Counted from the first letter of the stretch, positions 38,001-47,276 are shown. The stretch: 64,000 bases of DNA from Shewanella woodyi ATCC 51908 (GCF_000019525.1 NC_010506.1:2046001-2110000), one strand, 5' to 3'. Notes: a model not told the origin generated them from the sequence alone. Made by a program: numbers and translations.

Positions 38001-38255
38001 GGTTCACCTAAACACGGTGTTAATCTCGATGGAATTGGGGCTCAGGTGATTCTGGGTTATGGCGAGGATGGCTACAGTTGGCGACAAGTGAGTGGCAGCC
38101 AAGGTTATATGTCAGTCCACCCTAAGCAGCAACACATAGGTTTAGGTAAGGCAACGACTGCTAGAGTGTTGATTATCTGGCCAAATGGTCAGAGACAGAG
38201 CTTTGATAATGTGCAGGCAAACAAAAGTTATACGATAGAGTATCCAGAGAAGTGA
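35055..38255 (+). CDS. FG-GAP repeat protein with C-terminal ASPIC/UnbV domain (CRTAC1-like)
   Basis: Exported protein of 1066 residues. ATG 35055 has AGGGAG seven bases upstream; an in-frame ATG at 35025 is less well placed. An unusually long basic N-region precedes the signal peptide core (FTLSAVCISVLSSSVFA). The first about 500 residues are helical with no recognised domain. The second half is a beta-propeller of FG-GAP repeats with calcium loops (DINGDGLIDLL, DFDNDGDQDII, DVDNDGDEDLY, DFDNDGDLDLA), ending in ASPIC/UnbV (GVNLDGIGAQVIL, SGSQGYMSVHPKQQHIGLG, VLIIWPNGQRQSF). Function of the family is unclear; binding of carbohydrate or matrix is likely. Confidence 0.87.
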   Translation: MRDFSYRSTSVVSLSDRLIPRCFSLCRFTLSAVCISVLSSSVFANELPQKPHLDDGILRLMGKLESAKDPKCHATATRLEGLIYGTPLTEDARYIKTEFQKRLVRDIWQLAATENPDLDPLDEESVLKAADSLFNTQHVELGTQTATRVTVEKLNADITDRDQEHYGSIAYTLRAMLAVQQDVLLDFDAELPELSDAAAELLTQKVDLLTLMLLKMSDEQARTADEYEISASQVQQVWQSIFPKQFIKDANSQRVAGSESAKAASSSGLLMQLIEQKIAAFSEYNDVNQTLFARNLQVYFAKLALPKDAAKASEFKQYFTEAMIAFSGTLYLDAQSRVQGEITIGEAEVAAALQSLLPHKVNEYEDVIFYPNYPKEKQVSIESYDMDSFRDSGLHWLYLKEALVDAKSLVKLEADPFAAELLSEAIAHYGVLLLRNTGIEGKRLKQTELSAQLVAQSYELIMADVQAYKIYKPDVVKTTGIISAGGNGAKSEIRYFKNVTLDKSFKAEHRSSDWLSRQLRSYLSKDAQTGIITIPPAFGGGGIAAEDINGDGLIDLLVLSGLGNKLYLNKGDKFEDITTVSGLSNISQRKGSHDSAGEPRQPLIADFDNDGDQDIIITYVDEAHRVYRNEGELKFTEVTDIAKLGGEGLVGGPATTFDVNNDGLLDLYIQYFGNYLKGDLPTLKRRNENGGVNVLFINQGDFKFAQAKEALGANNSGWGQAVTHTDLNMDGWQDLIVGNDFGVNAYYINKHGKEFVDYAAKIGTSKPSYTMSLGLSDLNRDGVADVYVSNIVTMNKDQKYVLPSEDTTAEFNPDKLANMRVVEGNDLFLSTLSEKGSLQYQHSDLIGRGASSTGWAWDADFFDVDNDGDEDLYVLNGMNDYYVYSTDNPYYTDPMTGESLDVNFPDAAKASNVFFLNANGKLSNVSAMSGLDIVANSRSAAYLDFDNDGDLDLALNNYHDTAQLFENQAQTLNNNWIKITLKGSPKHGVNLDGIGAQVILGYGEDGYSWRQVSGSQGYMSVHPKQQHIGLGKATTARVLIIWPNGQRQSFDNVQANKSYTIEYPEK

Positions 38256-38446
38256 TGTAAGAGCAGGGGCGACACTCGAAAACGTCATCCTGAACTCGTT
38301 TCAGGATCCAGCTCTTCTTTAATTTATAATATTAGCCAGATGCTTATATGCTTTTCGACACTCGACACTCGACACTCGCTATTTAATGCGCGTTTAACGT
38401 CATCCTGAACTTGTTTCAGGATCCAGCTTTTGATGGAAAGATTTTG
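38256..38446. repeat. Intergenic palindromic repeats and a CGACACT triplet repeat
   Basis: Two copies of a palindromic element, CGTCATCCTGAACTCGTTTC and continuation at 38283-38311 and a near-identical copy at 38399-38427. A third copy is at 54461-54490. Between them, CGACACT is repeated three times at 38356-38376. The second palindrome ends 20 bases before the start of the next gene. Confidence 0.85.
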
Positions 38447-40729
38447 ATGTTTTTTAGAACTTATATTTTATTTATTTTCTGTATTTTTGTGCAGTTTTAT
38501 CCTCAAGTAGAGGCTACTGAAGTTAACATATCAACATCTATTGAGCCCGAGTTGAGCGCAGCTTTTCAAGCCCGTACAGCTTGGCTTGAAGATAGGAAGG
38601 TAATAAAAGGCAATAGCTCATCACCTCAATTTATCAATCAATTAATTCTCTCCGATTCACCTTACTTGCTTAGTCACTCTCTTCAGCCTGTAGACTGGAT
38701 TGAGTGGGAACCTGAGTTTGAGTCAGGTTTTCAAAGTAACGGCCAATTGATCTTCATCTCAATTGGCTATTCAACTTGTCACTGGTGCCATGTCATGGCA
38801 GAGGAGAGCTTTGCTGACCGAGAGATTGCAGAGCACCTTAATAGCTCCTATATCAACATTAAAGTCGATAGAGAGCAGTGGCCTTTGGTAGATGAGCGAT
38901 TTAAATCTGCTTTAGAGTTACTAAAAGGGGAGGCGGGCTGGCCCCTTAATGTGATATTAACGCCTGAAGGTCAAGTTATCTGGATAGACTCCTACCTAAG
39001 CAAAGCTAAATTTTCTAAAGTCATAAGAGGTTTAGCTAACCGCTGGCATAACAAGCCAGAGGCAATAAAGAGTTTAGCCGCACGTATAGATAAAAAATTG
39101 AAAGCTGAACTAGGTATCGGTAATGAGCAATCGATGGGGAAAACACTATCTAAGAGCGAGTGGCGCGCTTTACTTCCAAAGATGCACCAGAATATTCATA
39201 ACTCACTGATTGCTGAACAAGGTAGTTCTGGTCCAAGGTTTTTTCGTGCTTATTGGGCGCTTGGGTTACTTGATGAATATTTGAGAAGCGGAGATAAAAA
39301 GCTTCTAATGACGGTAGAGTCACACCTCGATATCATTTTGTTAAGTCCAGTCTATGACATGGTTGAAGGTGGTTTTCATCGATACGCTGTTGATGGTGAT
39401 TGGCAAGTTCCCCACTTTGAAAAAATGCTCTATACCCAAGCTAATATGATACGAGTGTTGGCTAAAGCTTATGGGTTAACAGGTAAGGGTCACTACAGTA
39501 TTGCGATGGAGCAAACATCAGATTGGGTAGAGACATGGCTTAAAAATGATTTTGGTTATTCATCAGCAGTCTCTGCGCTATCTGAAGGCGAGGAGGGGAA
39601 GTATTATCTAAGGGCAGCGGATACAGGCAGCCAAGAAGTTGGTGAGCAGTTAGTATCAATTGATAACCTGACACGTGACTGGCGCGATTCTAAAACCTTT
39701 CAACAGCTTAATGAGAGTCGAGCAAATAGGATAAAACCTCTGATCGATGAGAAGGTGATTGTCAGTTGGAATAGCCTCTATGCTGTCTCATTACTGGAGG
39801 CGTATGAGGTGACTCAGGAGAAGAAGTTCTTAGACAGAGCAAACTTACTACTCGATTCACTTTGGCTTAATGCTAGAAAAGATAATCAACTCAATCGTAT
39901 TTTGTTTCATGGGCGAGCTTCAATTCCTGCGCAAATGGAAGATTATGCTTGGTTTGCTACTGCACTACTTAAACTCTCTTTCTACCAAGCATGGGCTGAT
40001 GAAGAGTTCGAAAATGTAACCAAAGAAAAAGCCCTCAAAAAAAACATAGAGAAGAGTATAGAAACCGCTACTCAGCGAGCTGTTTGGTTACTCGATAGAC
40101 TTGGGAATAAAGTAGAAGGTGGGAAGGGAGATAAGTTAACCAATCTAACTTTAGATGGCGAGTTACCCTCGACCTATGCAGCAGCGTTTGGCGCCATAAC
40201 GAATGGAAGGCAGATGATTGGTAAGCGGGAGTATAAAGTTTGGCTTAATAGGTTAACTCGTTTCTTTAACCCTAAGCCACAATCGATTATCTCTCAATAC
40301 AGCTTCGTTACCCTGATGGCTGATAAAGTAAAAAAAGTTAATGTCAACCAAGCGGTATTTGCCAAGGGGCATGGAAAAGTAACCCTAGAGCAAAAACAGG
40401 GAAAGCTAAGTCTGCTGTTTGATATGGAGCCCGGCTGGCATGTTAATGCTAATCCAGCCTCAAGTGAGAAATATATTGCTACTCAAGTGAGTATGGCTGA
40501 CCTAGGGGATGTTGAAGTGAAGGGAGAAAGCTTCAAGGTAAATTACCCTGAAGCAACCCATAAAAAGCTAGGTTTTAACGATGAATCATTGGCTCTGTAT
40601 GAGGGAATATTTGAAATTGAACTTAGAGATATAGTCGATAACAGTTCACCTCAGAAAGTTAACATTCGAATCCAAGCATGCTCAGACAGCCTTTGTTTAC
40701 TGCCTGAGGATATTTTCTTTTTTCAATAG
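38447..40729 (+). CDS. DUF255/YyaL-like thioredoxin-domain protein with DsbD-like C-terminal domain
   Basis: 760-residue exported protein. ATG 38447 follows GGAAAG and opens a signal peptide (FFRTYILFIFCIFVQFYPQV); an in-frame TTG at 38411 falls inside a palindromic repeat and is unlikely. Residues about 60-190 form the thioredoxin_7/DUF255 domain with a CHWC active site (C111, C114) and the LLSHSLQPVDWIEW motif. An alpha-alpha toroid follows (GGFHRYAVDGDWQVPHFEKM). The last about 110 residues (LLFDMEPGWHVNANPASSEKY, IQACSDSLCLLP) resemble the DsbD N-terminal domain, which receives electrons for periplasmic disulfide exchange. A periplasmic thiol-redox role is inferred. Confidence 0.85.
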   Translation: MFFRTYILFIFCIFVQFYPQVEATEVNISTSIEPELSAAFQARTAWLEDRKVIKGNSSSPQFINQLILSDSPYLLSHSLQPVDWIEWEPEFESGFQSNGQLIFISIGYSTCHWCHVMAEESFADREIAEHLNSSYINIKVDREQWPLVDERFKSALELLKGEAGWPLNVILTPEGQVIWIDSYLSKAKFSKVIRGLANRWHNKPEAIKSLAARIDKKLKAELGIGNEQSMGKTLSKSEWRALLPKMHQNIHNSLIAEQGSSGPRFFRAYWALGLLDEYLRSGDKKLLMTVESHLDIILLSPVYDMVEGGFHRYAVDGDWQVPHFEKMLYTQANMIRVLAKAYGLTGKGHYSIAMEQTSDWVETWLKNDFGYSSAVSALSEGEEGKYYLRAADTGSQEVGEQLVSIDNLTRDWRDSKTFQQLNESRANRIKPLIDEKVIVSWNSLYAVSLLEAYEVTQEKKFLDRANLLLDSLWLNARKDNQLNRILFHGRASIPAQMEDYAWFATALLKLSFYQAWADEEFENVTKEKALKKNIEKSIETATQRAVWLLDRLGNKVEGGKGDKLTNLTLDGELPSTYAAAFGAITNGRQMIGKREYKVWLNRLTRFFNPKPQSIISQYSFVTLMADKVKKVNVNQAVFAKGHGKVTLEQKQGKLSLLFDMEPGWHVNANPASSEKYIATQVSMADLGDVEVKGESFKVNYPEATHKKLGFNDESLALYEGIFEIELRDIVDNSSPQKVNIRIQACSDSLCLLPEDIFFFQ

Positions 40730-41010
40730 GAAATATTTTTATTGCATTAGAGCTTAATATTGAAAGTGTTCTTTTGGCATTAGTGGAGAAGTGTGAATGC
40801 TTGGTTTTTGATGGTTCTTTGTTGTGGGGTAGTTGTGTATTGGTTGCTGAATTGTGGTTTGTAATTGGCCTTTGATTCTTATAAAGCTCTAAGACTAATA
40901 ACTGAGGCGCAGTATTGTTAAAGTGTGCTAAAATCAACGCCACTGCATTCTATCATTATATATTTTTGAGTTGTTGTATTATGTCGAGCTTTTTTACTCT
41001 GGAGCGGAAA
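40730..41010. other. Intergenic region upstream of the wbpM-like gene
   Basis: About 280 bases with no supported gene. A possible longer reading of the next gene starts at 40915, but its first 32 residues do not fit the family. The GGAG site of the true start lies at 41001. A promoter for the wbpM-like gene is expected here but no clear box is visible. Confidence 0.45.
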
Positions 41011-42939
41011 ATGGATTTTTTTCAGGTGTTATTCTCTTTAAATCGAACTTATAAGCGATTAGTTAGTGTTGGAATCGATACTGTTTGTTTGCTGGCTTCA
41101 TTTTGGTTGGCGCTAATGGTTCGGACTGATTCAGTTACCGCTTTTGGCAATCAAGGGTACTGGCTTCTTATTGGCTTAGTTTGGCCTATTAGTATCATTG
41201 CTTTTATGAAGTTGGGTCTATATCGAGCGGTACTTAGGTATTTAAGTCTTCAAGCATTAACCGCTATCTTGTTAGGTGTACTGATATCTACAGTTAGTCT
41301 GGTGTTTATCTCATACTTTGCCAATTTAGGCTTACCTCGTACAGTTCCCGTTATTTATGCTGCTTTTGCTTTAGTCTTGATTGGGGGCTCAAGAGGGGTG
41401 ATACGAGCCGCTGTTGGTTCAGGAATGAAGCGGGAAGGTGAACCAGTTATTATCTATGGCGCAGGCGTTAGCGGCAGGCAACTCGTCACTGCTTTAGTTC
41501 AAAGTCACGAATACTATCCTTTTGCTTTTGTTGATGATGATGTGACAACCCATGGCAGTGTTATTCAAGGTGTGCATGTTCACTCTCCTTCGATAGTGCG
41601 TAAGCTGATAAAGCAAAAGCAGGCGACTAAGGTGCTGCTTGCTATTCCAAGTGCCTCTCGTCAGAGAAGAAAAGAGATTTTACTCTCTCTTGAACCTTTA
41701 GCTGTCCAAGTTTTAACACTGCCTGCAATGGCTGATTTGGTAAGCGGCAATAAGCTTTATAGCGACATTAAAGAGGTGGAGATAGATGATCTGTTGGGTC
41801 GCGATGCCGTTTCCCCAAGAGAAGACTTACTCAAAGATAATATTACAGACAAAGTCGTGATGGTCACAGGAGCTGGTGGCTCTATTGGTTCTGAGCTTTG
41901 TCGTCAGATATTGAAGCAAAGGCCCAGTAAACTTGTTCTGTTTGAGCTGTCAGAGTTTGGTTTGTACTCAATAGAGAAAGAGCTATCTGCAACGGCTATA
42001 GAGAATGGGCTTGATGTTGAGATATTTCCAATGCTTGGCTCTGTGCAGAGAGAGAATCGTGTTCAGGCCGTAATGGAGTCATTTCAAGTTCAGACTGTAT
42101 ATCATGCAGCAGCGTACAAACATGTGCCTTTAGTCGAACATAATGTGGTCGAAGGCGTACGTAATAACGTATTTGGTACCATGTATACTGCTCGTGCTGC
42201 CATTGCTGCTAAAGTCGAAACATTTGTACTTATCTCAACGGATAAGGCGGTACGTCCAACAAATGTGATGGGAACAACAAAGCGTATGGCGGAGTTATCC
42301 TTACAAGCTTTAGCCAAGGAGTCTCATGCTACTCGTTTTTGTATGGTGCGATTTGGTAATGTTTTAGGTTCATCTGGCTCTGTCGTACCTCTGTTTAGAA
42401 AACAGATTGCATCTGGCGGGCCTGTTACCGTTACTCACCCGGAAATTACTCGCTTTTTTATGACCATTCCAGAAGCTTCGCAACTTGTTATTCAAGCTGG
42501 CGCTATGGGGAAAGGTGGAGATGTCTTTGTTTTGGATATGGGGGAGTCTGTAAAAATTGTAGACTTAGCGGCTAAGATGATTCGTTTAAGTGGTTTTGAA
42601 GTTCAAGACTCTATCAACCCTGATGGTGATATCTCTATTGAGTTTAGTGGGTTGCGGCCTGGTGAAAAACTGTATGAAGAGTTGCTAATAGGTGATGATG
42701 TTACCGGTACAGAGCATGAGCGGATCATGACAGCCAATGAAGCCTATCTTTCTTGGGATGAGCTAGAAGTTATTTTGAGTAAGCTTGATATGGCATGTCA
42801 TGAATTTAACCATGAAGTTATTCGGGAAATTTTGTTAACAACGCCTACAGGTTTTAATCCAACGGATGGCATCTGCGATCTGGTTTGGAAAGTGAAGAAT
42901 GAGCAGCAAGGCACAAAAGTTGTGTCATTAGTATCTTAA
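41011..42939 (+). CDS. Membrane NDP-sugar 4,6-dehydratase (WbpM/PglF/FlaA1-CapD family)
   Basis: 642-residue enzyme: four N-terminal membrane segments, a CoA-binding-like Rossmann domain (VIIYGAGVSGRQLV) and the catalytic SDR domain (VMVTGAGGSIGSELCRQIL at about 295, HAAAYKHVPLVEHN, STDKAVRPTNVMGTTKR). The family converts UDP-GlcNAc to UDP-4-keto-6-deoxy-GlcNAc, the precursor of QuiNAc and bacillosamine-type sugars. ATG 41011 follows GGAG by six bases and gives the usual start MDFFQVLFSLNRTYKRL. It is separated from the O-antigen locus by about 20 kb, yet provides the substrate needed by the aminotransferase at 20249. Confidence 0.93.
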   Translation: MDFFQVLFSLNRTYKRLVSVGIDTVCLLASFWLALMVRTDSVTAFGNQGYWLLIGLVWPISIIAFMKLGLYRAVLRYLSLQALTAILLGVLISTVSLVFISYFANLGLPRTVPVIYAAFALVLIGGSRGVIRAAVGSGMKREGEPVIIYGAGVSGRQLVTALVQSHEYYPFAFVDDDVTTHGSVIQGVHVHSPSIVRKLIKQKQATKVLLAIPSASRQRRKEILLSLEPLAVQVLTLPAMADLVSGNKLYSDIKEVEIDDLLGRDAVSPREDLLKDNITDKVVMVTGAGGSIGSELCRQILKQRPSKLVLFELSEFGLYSIEKELSATAIENGLDVEIFPMLGSVQRENRVQAVMESFQVQTVYHAAAYKHVPLVEHNVVEGVRNNVFGTMYTARAAIAAKVETFVLISTDKAVRPTNVMGTTKRMAELSLQALAKESHATRFCMVRFGNVLGSSGSVVPLFRKQIASGGPVTVTHPEITRFFMTIPEASQLVIQAGAMGKGGDVFVLDMGESVKIVDLAAKMIRLSGFEVQDSINPDGDISIEFSGLRPGEKLYEELLIGDDVTGTEHERIMTANEAYLSWDELEVILSKLDMACHEFNHEVIREILLTTPTGFNPTDGICDLVWKVKNEQQGTKVVSLVS

Positions 42940-43555
42940 TATCTTAACTCTATTCAAATACTCTAAACGGTTCCCTTTTATTTATAAGGGAGCTGTTTCT
43001 GTTTTTATTTAAGAATCTGTACTAAGTGAAAAGCGGTAAGTCGCTAAGGCTGATGGAAAGGTCTGTGGTGGTACTGAGTGCTGTACTTACGGGTTAAACA
43101 AGTTTCTATTGTAGGTCGGCATTTATGCCATCGACCTTGTTTGTTGTGTTGATTGAGTTTGATGGGCTAAAGCCCAACCTACAGGGGAGATAGAGAAGGA
43201 CTGGGTCCTGCTTTGTATTTTACCGTGAGTGAGGCACGAACGTTCCGTCATCTGAAAGCGCAGCGTTCGTTCTAGCTTTTGATTTCCTAGTAGGCTGGAG
43301 GCCGCTCTCGCAGTGAGCTGGTGAACGCCCTAGCAAGGAGTCTGCGACTGCCCTAGAAGATGACGCAGTCATTGCTCCTCATCTGACTTTATCGCAAAGA
43401 GCTTGCGACAGTCCTCGAAGCTGACGAAGTCCGTGCTTCTCTTTAAGAGCATGTCAGAGTAAAATCATCTCCTTTGGACAGAAGTAAGCTCCACTTCATC
43501 TGCTTGGTAGCTTTTCGAATCCAAGTATTCAACTATTTTTCATTTTAGAGGCGTG
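42940..43555. repeat. Repeat-rich intergenic region with a REP pair
   Basis: No gene is seen. A REP pair (GTAGGTCGGCATTTATGCC ... GGGCTAAAGCCCAACCTAC) lies at 43111-43182. From about 43200 to 43450 there is a mosaic of GC-rich pieces. The part at about 43225-43300 (CGAACGTTCCGTCATCTG, CGCAGCGTTCGTTC, CTTTTGATTTCCTAG) is present in inverted orientation at about 60710-60790. Confidence 0.8.
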
Positions 43556-44434
43556 ATGAAAGGCATTATTTTGGCTGGTGGAACCGGCACGCGTTTGTAT
43601 CCGCTCACTAAAGTAGTTAGTAAACAGTTACTGCCTATCTATGATAAGCCGATGATCTATTATCCCCTTGCAACCTTAATGAGTGCGGGTATTAGGGATA
43701 TTTTGATCATTACGACCCCTGATGATATAGAGAGTTTTAAATCTTTATTGGGGACAGGTTCAGACTGGGGGGTGAGTATTGAATATCAGATACAAGTATC
43801 CCCTGATGGTTTAGCTCAAGCTTTTTTACTGGGTGAGTCTTTTATTGGTGATGATAGCGTGGCACTTATATTAGGTGATAACCTGTTTTATGGTCATGAT
43901 CTGATAAAATCCCTTAAGCGTGCTGCCAAGGGCAAAGTTGGCGCAACGGTATTTGGTTATCATGTCTCAAACCCTTGTGATTATGGCGTTGTCGAGTTTG
44001 ATAATGAAAATCGTGTTATCTCAATCGAGGAGAAGCCTCAATCGCCTAAGTCTAATTATGCGATTCCTGGGATCTATTTTTTTGATAATAAAGTCATTGA
44101 TTTTGCTAAAAAGGTTACTCCTTCAGACAGAGGGGAGTTAGAGATCACAGAGGTGATCGGTCAGTATTTAGCTGCAGGTTTTCTGAATGTGGAGATCATG
44201 GGTAGAGGGACTGCTTGGTTAGATACAGGCACTTACGATAGCCTGTTACAGGCGGCTCAGTTTATTGAAACTATCGATAAACGCCAGGGGTTAAAGGTTA
44301 ATTGTCCAGAAGAGATGGCTTATCGTATGGGTTATATCGATGATAAACAGTTATTGGCTTTAGCAGAGCCTTTACGTAAAAGTGGCTACGGTGAGTACCT
44401 GATTAGTATTCTGTCTCAGAGAGTTTTTTCATGA
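43556..44434 (+). CDS. rmlA: Glucose-1-phosphate thymidylyltransferase
   Basis: First step of dTDP-L-rhamnose synthesis: glucose-1-phosphate plus dTTP to dTDP-glucose. The signature [27 protein letters not shown] is complete, as are the substrate-binding [10 protein letters not shown] and [10 protein letters not shown] and [18 protein letters not shown]. 292 residues, standard length. ATG 43556 follows AGAGG; the GTG directly before it is unlikely to be used. Overlaps rmlC by ATGA. Confidence 0.97.
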   Translation: MKGIILAGGTGTRLYPLTKVVSKQLLPIYDKPMIYYPLATLMSAGIRDILIITTPDDIESFKSLLGTGSDWGVSIEYQIQVSPDGLAQAFLLGESFIGDDSVALILGDNLFYGHDLIKSLKRAAKGKVGATVFGYHVSNPCDYGVVEFDNENRVISIEEKPQSPKSNYAIPGIYFFDNKVIDFAKKVTPSDRGELEITEVIGQYLAAGFLNVEIMGRGTAWLDTGTYDSLLQAAQFIETIDKRQGLKVNCPEEMAYRMGYIDDKQLLALAEPLRKSGYGEYLISILSQRVFS

Positions 44435-44979
44435 AGGTTATATCCACACCAATCAGCGATGTAAAGATATTAGCTCCGCAAGTATTTACTGATGAGCGAG
44501 GCTCTTTTCATGAAATCTTTCGTGATGATTGGTTTATAGAGCATGTTGCTGATGTTCGCTTTGTTCAAGAAAATCAGAGCTCGTCTAAACAGAGTACGTT
44601 ACGCGGCTTGCATTATCAGACTGCGCAGACGCAGGGGAAACTAATCCGCGTTATCTCTGGTGAGGTGTTTGATGTAGTGGTTGATTTGAGGCGTTCAAGT
44701 CCAACTTTTGGTCACTGTTTTTCGACAACTCTTTCAGCTAATAACAAACATCAACTTTGGGTGCCAATTGGATTTGCTCACGGGTTTTATGTAACTTCTG
44801 AGTCCGCAGAGTTAGTATATAAGTGCACCGATTATTATGCGCCACAATTTGAATGTTCCATACTATGGAATGATCCTGAACTAGCGATTGATTGGCCAAT
44901 CGCTAGTGACTGTAATCCGCTGCTTTCTGAAAAAGATAGAAAGGGAGTATTGTTCCAAGATGCTTTTGTTTTTGAGTGA
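44431..44979 (+). CDS. rmlC: dTDP-4-dehydrorhamnose 3,5-epimerase
   Basis: Cupin-fold epimerase of 182 residues acting on dTDP-4-keto-6-deoxyglucose. Family motifs visible: [31 protein letters not shown] with the catalytic His, [19 protein letters not shown] and [25 protein letters not shown]. Translationally coupled to rmlA. A REP pair (45014-45083) separates it from rmlB. Confidence 0.97.
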   Translation: MKVISTPISDVKILAPQVFTDERGSFHEIFRDDWFIEHVADVRFVQENQSSSKQSTLRGLHYQTAQTQGKLIRVISGEVFDVVVDLRRSSPTFGHCFSTTLSANNKHQLWVPIGFAHGFYVTSESAELVYKCTDYYAPQFECSILWNDPELAIDWPIASDCNPLLSEKDRKGVLFQDAFVFE

Positions 44980-45013
44980 TATAGCTGGCAAAAGTCTGAG
45001 AGGGCTGTGTATT

Positions 45014-45083
45014 GTAGGTCGGTATTTATGCCGTCAGTTATTATGTTTGCGATTAGTTGTTGATGGGCTGAAGCCCAACCTAC
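45014..45083. repeat. REP pair (BIME) between rmlC and rmlB
   Basis: GTAGGTCGGTATTTATGCCG at the left and GGGCTGAAGCCCAACCTAC at the right form a facing pair of the same repeat family as the array at 47745-48107. It interrupts the rml operon without disrupting a gene. Confidence 0.88.
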
Positions 45084-45170
45084 AGGGGCGCAAAGAAGAG
45101 CGTTGAAATCAAAGCTTGCTACTCTTTTTATCGCGAAATAGTGTTCAGTGTAGGGGAAATGAGAGAATAG

Positions 45171-46262
45171 ATGAGTAAAACCATATTGGTGACAGGTGGG
45201 GCTGGTTTTATTGGAGCGGCGCTCATTCGTTTTTTAATTAATGAAACTGATAATAGGGTTATTAACTTAGACAAACTAACCTATGCTGGTAACCTGCTTT
45301 CACTTAAAGATATTGAAGGGGATGAGCGTTATCATTTTATTCATGGTGATATCTGCGACAAAACTCTGGTCTGTCAAACGTTAAAGCATTTTCAACCTGA
45401 CTTTATTATGAACTTAGCGGCAGAGAGTCATGTTGACCGCTCCATAGAGGGTCCGTCTGCATTTATTGAAACCAATATCTTAGGAACCTTTAGCTTGCTG
45501 GAAGCGGCAAGAAGCTATTGTTTAACTTTATCAGATGAAAAACGTCATGGTTTTCGATTCCATCATATCTCTACCGATGAGGTGTATGGTGAATTAGGAG
45601 ATACAGGGTATTTCACAGAAGAGAGTCCTTACTTGCCCAGTTCGCCATACTCGGCGAGTAAGGCTGCATCTGATCACTTAGTGCGAGCATGGAGCCGGAC
45701 CTATAACCTTCCTGTTGTATTAACGAACTGCTCTAATAACTATGGTGCCTATCAGTATCCAGAAAAGCTTATCCCCTTAGTGATAATGAATGCGTTGAGT
45801 GGCAAGCCTATCCCTATATATGGTGACGGTAAGCAGATTAGAGACTGGCTGTATGTCGATGACCATGTTCGTGCTCTATATTGTGTTGTGACAAAAGGAG
45901 AGGTGGGTGAGACTTATAATATTGGCGGGTGTAATGAAAAAACTAATTTGGAGGTGGTTACCGCTATTTGTGAACTGCTTGAAGAGTTGGCTCTAACTAA
46001 CGCCTATTCCAGTAATGAAATAGATGGAGGGTTTTCGAGTTTAATCACCTATGTAACTGATAGACCTGGTCATGATACTCGTTATGCTATCGATGCTGGG
46101 AAAATAGCACGGGAGTTAAATTGGCAGCCAATGGAGTCTTTTAATTCAGGTTTGAGAAAAACGGTTATCTGGTATTTAGAAAATCAAGCCTGGTGCCAAT
46201 CGATTCTATCTAAACCTCAAAACAAACCATTTTCACAAAATAAGCCATCTGAAGCTGATTGA
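45171..46262 (+). CDS. rmlB: dTDP-glucose 4,6-dehydratase
   Basis: Extended SDR of 363 residues converting dTDP-glucose to dTDP-4-keto-6-deoxyglucose. Motifs: [54 protein letters not shown] and the catalytic YSASK pair, with [18 protein letters not shown]. The last about 20 residues ([17 protein letters not shown]) extend beyond the usual end and look unstructured. Followed three bases later by rmlD. Confidence 0.97.
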   Translation: MSKTILVTGGAGFIGAALIRFLINETDNRVINLDKLTYAGNLLSLKDIEGDERYHFIHGDICDKTLVCQTLKHFQPDFIMNLAAESHVDRSIEGPSAFIETNILGTFSLLEAARSYCLTLSDEKRHGFRFHHISTDEVYGELGDTGYFTEESPYLPSSPYSASKAASDHLVRAWSRTYNLPVVLTNCSNNYGAYQYPEKLIPLVIMNALSGKPIPIYGDGKQIRDWLYVDDHVRALYCVVTKGEVGETYNIGGCNEKTNLEVVTAICELLEELALTNAYSSNEIDGGFSSLITYVTDRPGHDTRYAIDAGKIARELNWQPMESFNSGLRKTVIWYLENQAWCQSILSKPQNKPFSQNKPSEAD

Positions 46263-46265
46263 GAT

Positions 46266-47189
46266 ATGAGTATGGACAGTGTCAATTTAGCCTCTGATAA
46301 GCGTTTACACAGTAGAAAACACGTAAAAGTACTAGTAATCGGAAAACATGGTCAGCTGGCTCTAGAGTTAGCTGATACAGTGCCTACTGATGTTGAACTG
46401 ACCTGCCTTAGTCGAACTGAAATCGATCTTACAGAGCCATCAGACATAAACCGAGTTATCTCAACTATCAAGCCGAATATCATTATTAATGTGTCAGGTT
46501 TTACCGATGTCGAGGCCGCTGAGTCATCTTATGAAAATGCATATGCATTAAATGGGAAAGCGGTGGATAACATCGCTTCTGCAGCATTTAATGCGAAGGT
46601 GAGGTTTATCCATATTTCAACAGACTTTATTTTTGATGGTAGCTCTCAAAGGCCTTATACAGTGGATGACAAGCCCAATCCTATTAATGTCTATGGCCAG
46701 TCAAAATTAGCTGGAGAGGTGGCAATAGCCAAGTATCACTCAGATAACTTTACTATTGTACGTACCTCTTGGCTCTACTCTCGCTTTGGGAAGAACTTTG
46801 TAAAAACGATGCTCAACTTGATGTCAGAGAAAGAGCAGCTAAATATAGTTAACGATCAATTGGGCTCTCCAACTCATGCAAAGGGGCTAGCTCATTTTTT
46901 ATGGTGTTTGATCAAGCTAGAAAAGTGGCAAGCTATCTATCATTGGAGTGATCTAGGCATTACCTCTTGGTATGAGTTTGCCATAGCTATTCAAGAACTT
47001 GGTATTAAACATGGTTTATTGCAATACCAGATCCCAATTAAACCAATACTCTCTGTTAATTATCCAAGCCTAGCTAAACGCCCTTCATTTAGCGCTTTAG
47101 ATTGTACGGCATCACAAATGATCTTAACTGGTAAAGCTTGGCAAGATGAGTTAACCGATTTTATTAAAGCATTAAAGCCTACCTCGTAG
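46266..47189 (+). CDS. rmlD: dTDP-4-dehydrorhamnose reductase
   Basis: Final step of dTDP-L-rhamnose synthesis. Motifs: VLVIGKHGQLALELADTV, NVSGFTDVEAAES, HISTDFIFDGSSQRPY, and YGQSK as the Tyr-Lys pair, then VRTSWLYSRFGKNFVKTML. 307 residues; the first about 18 (MSMDSVNLASDKRLHSRK) extend the usual N-terminus and a later start is possible. Its TAG stop codon lies within the first bases of a REP element (47186), so the repeat forms the gene end. Confidence 0.96.
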   Translation: MSMDSVNLASDKRLHSRKHVKVLVIGKHGQLALELADTVPTDVELTCLSRTEIDLTEPSDINRVISTIKPNIIINVSGFTDVEAAESSYENAYALNGKAVDNIASAAFNAKVRFIHISTDFIFDGSSQRPYTVDDKPNPINVYGQSKLAGEVAIAKYHSDNFTIVRTSWLYSRFGKNFVKTMLNLMSEKEQLNIVNDQLGSPTHAKGLAHFLWCLIKLEKWQAIYHWSDLGITSWYEFAIAIQELGIKHGLLQYQIPIKPILSVNYPSLAKRPSFSALDCTASQMILTGKAWQDELTDFIKALKPTS

Positions 47190-47256
47190 ATTGGGCTTGA
47201 GTCCATCGCAGCTCATCATTTATATATTTTAGCTGACGGCATAAATGCCGACCTAC
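47186..47256. repeat. REP pair on the left flank of the RAYT gene
   Basis: GTAGATTGGGCTTGAGTCC at 47186 and GACGGCATAAATGCCGACC, then TAC, ending 47256. The repeat supplies the TAG stop of rmlD and lies 20 bases from the end of the transposase gene. Confidence 0.9.
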
Positions 47257-47276
47257 ATAGGTTTTAATGAAATTTT

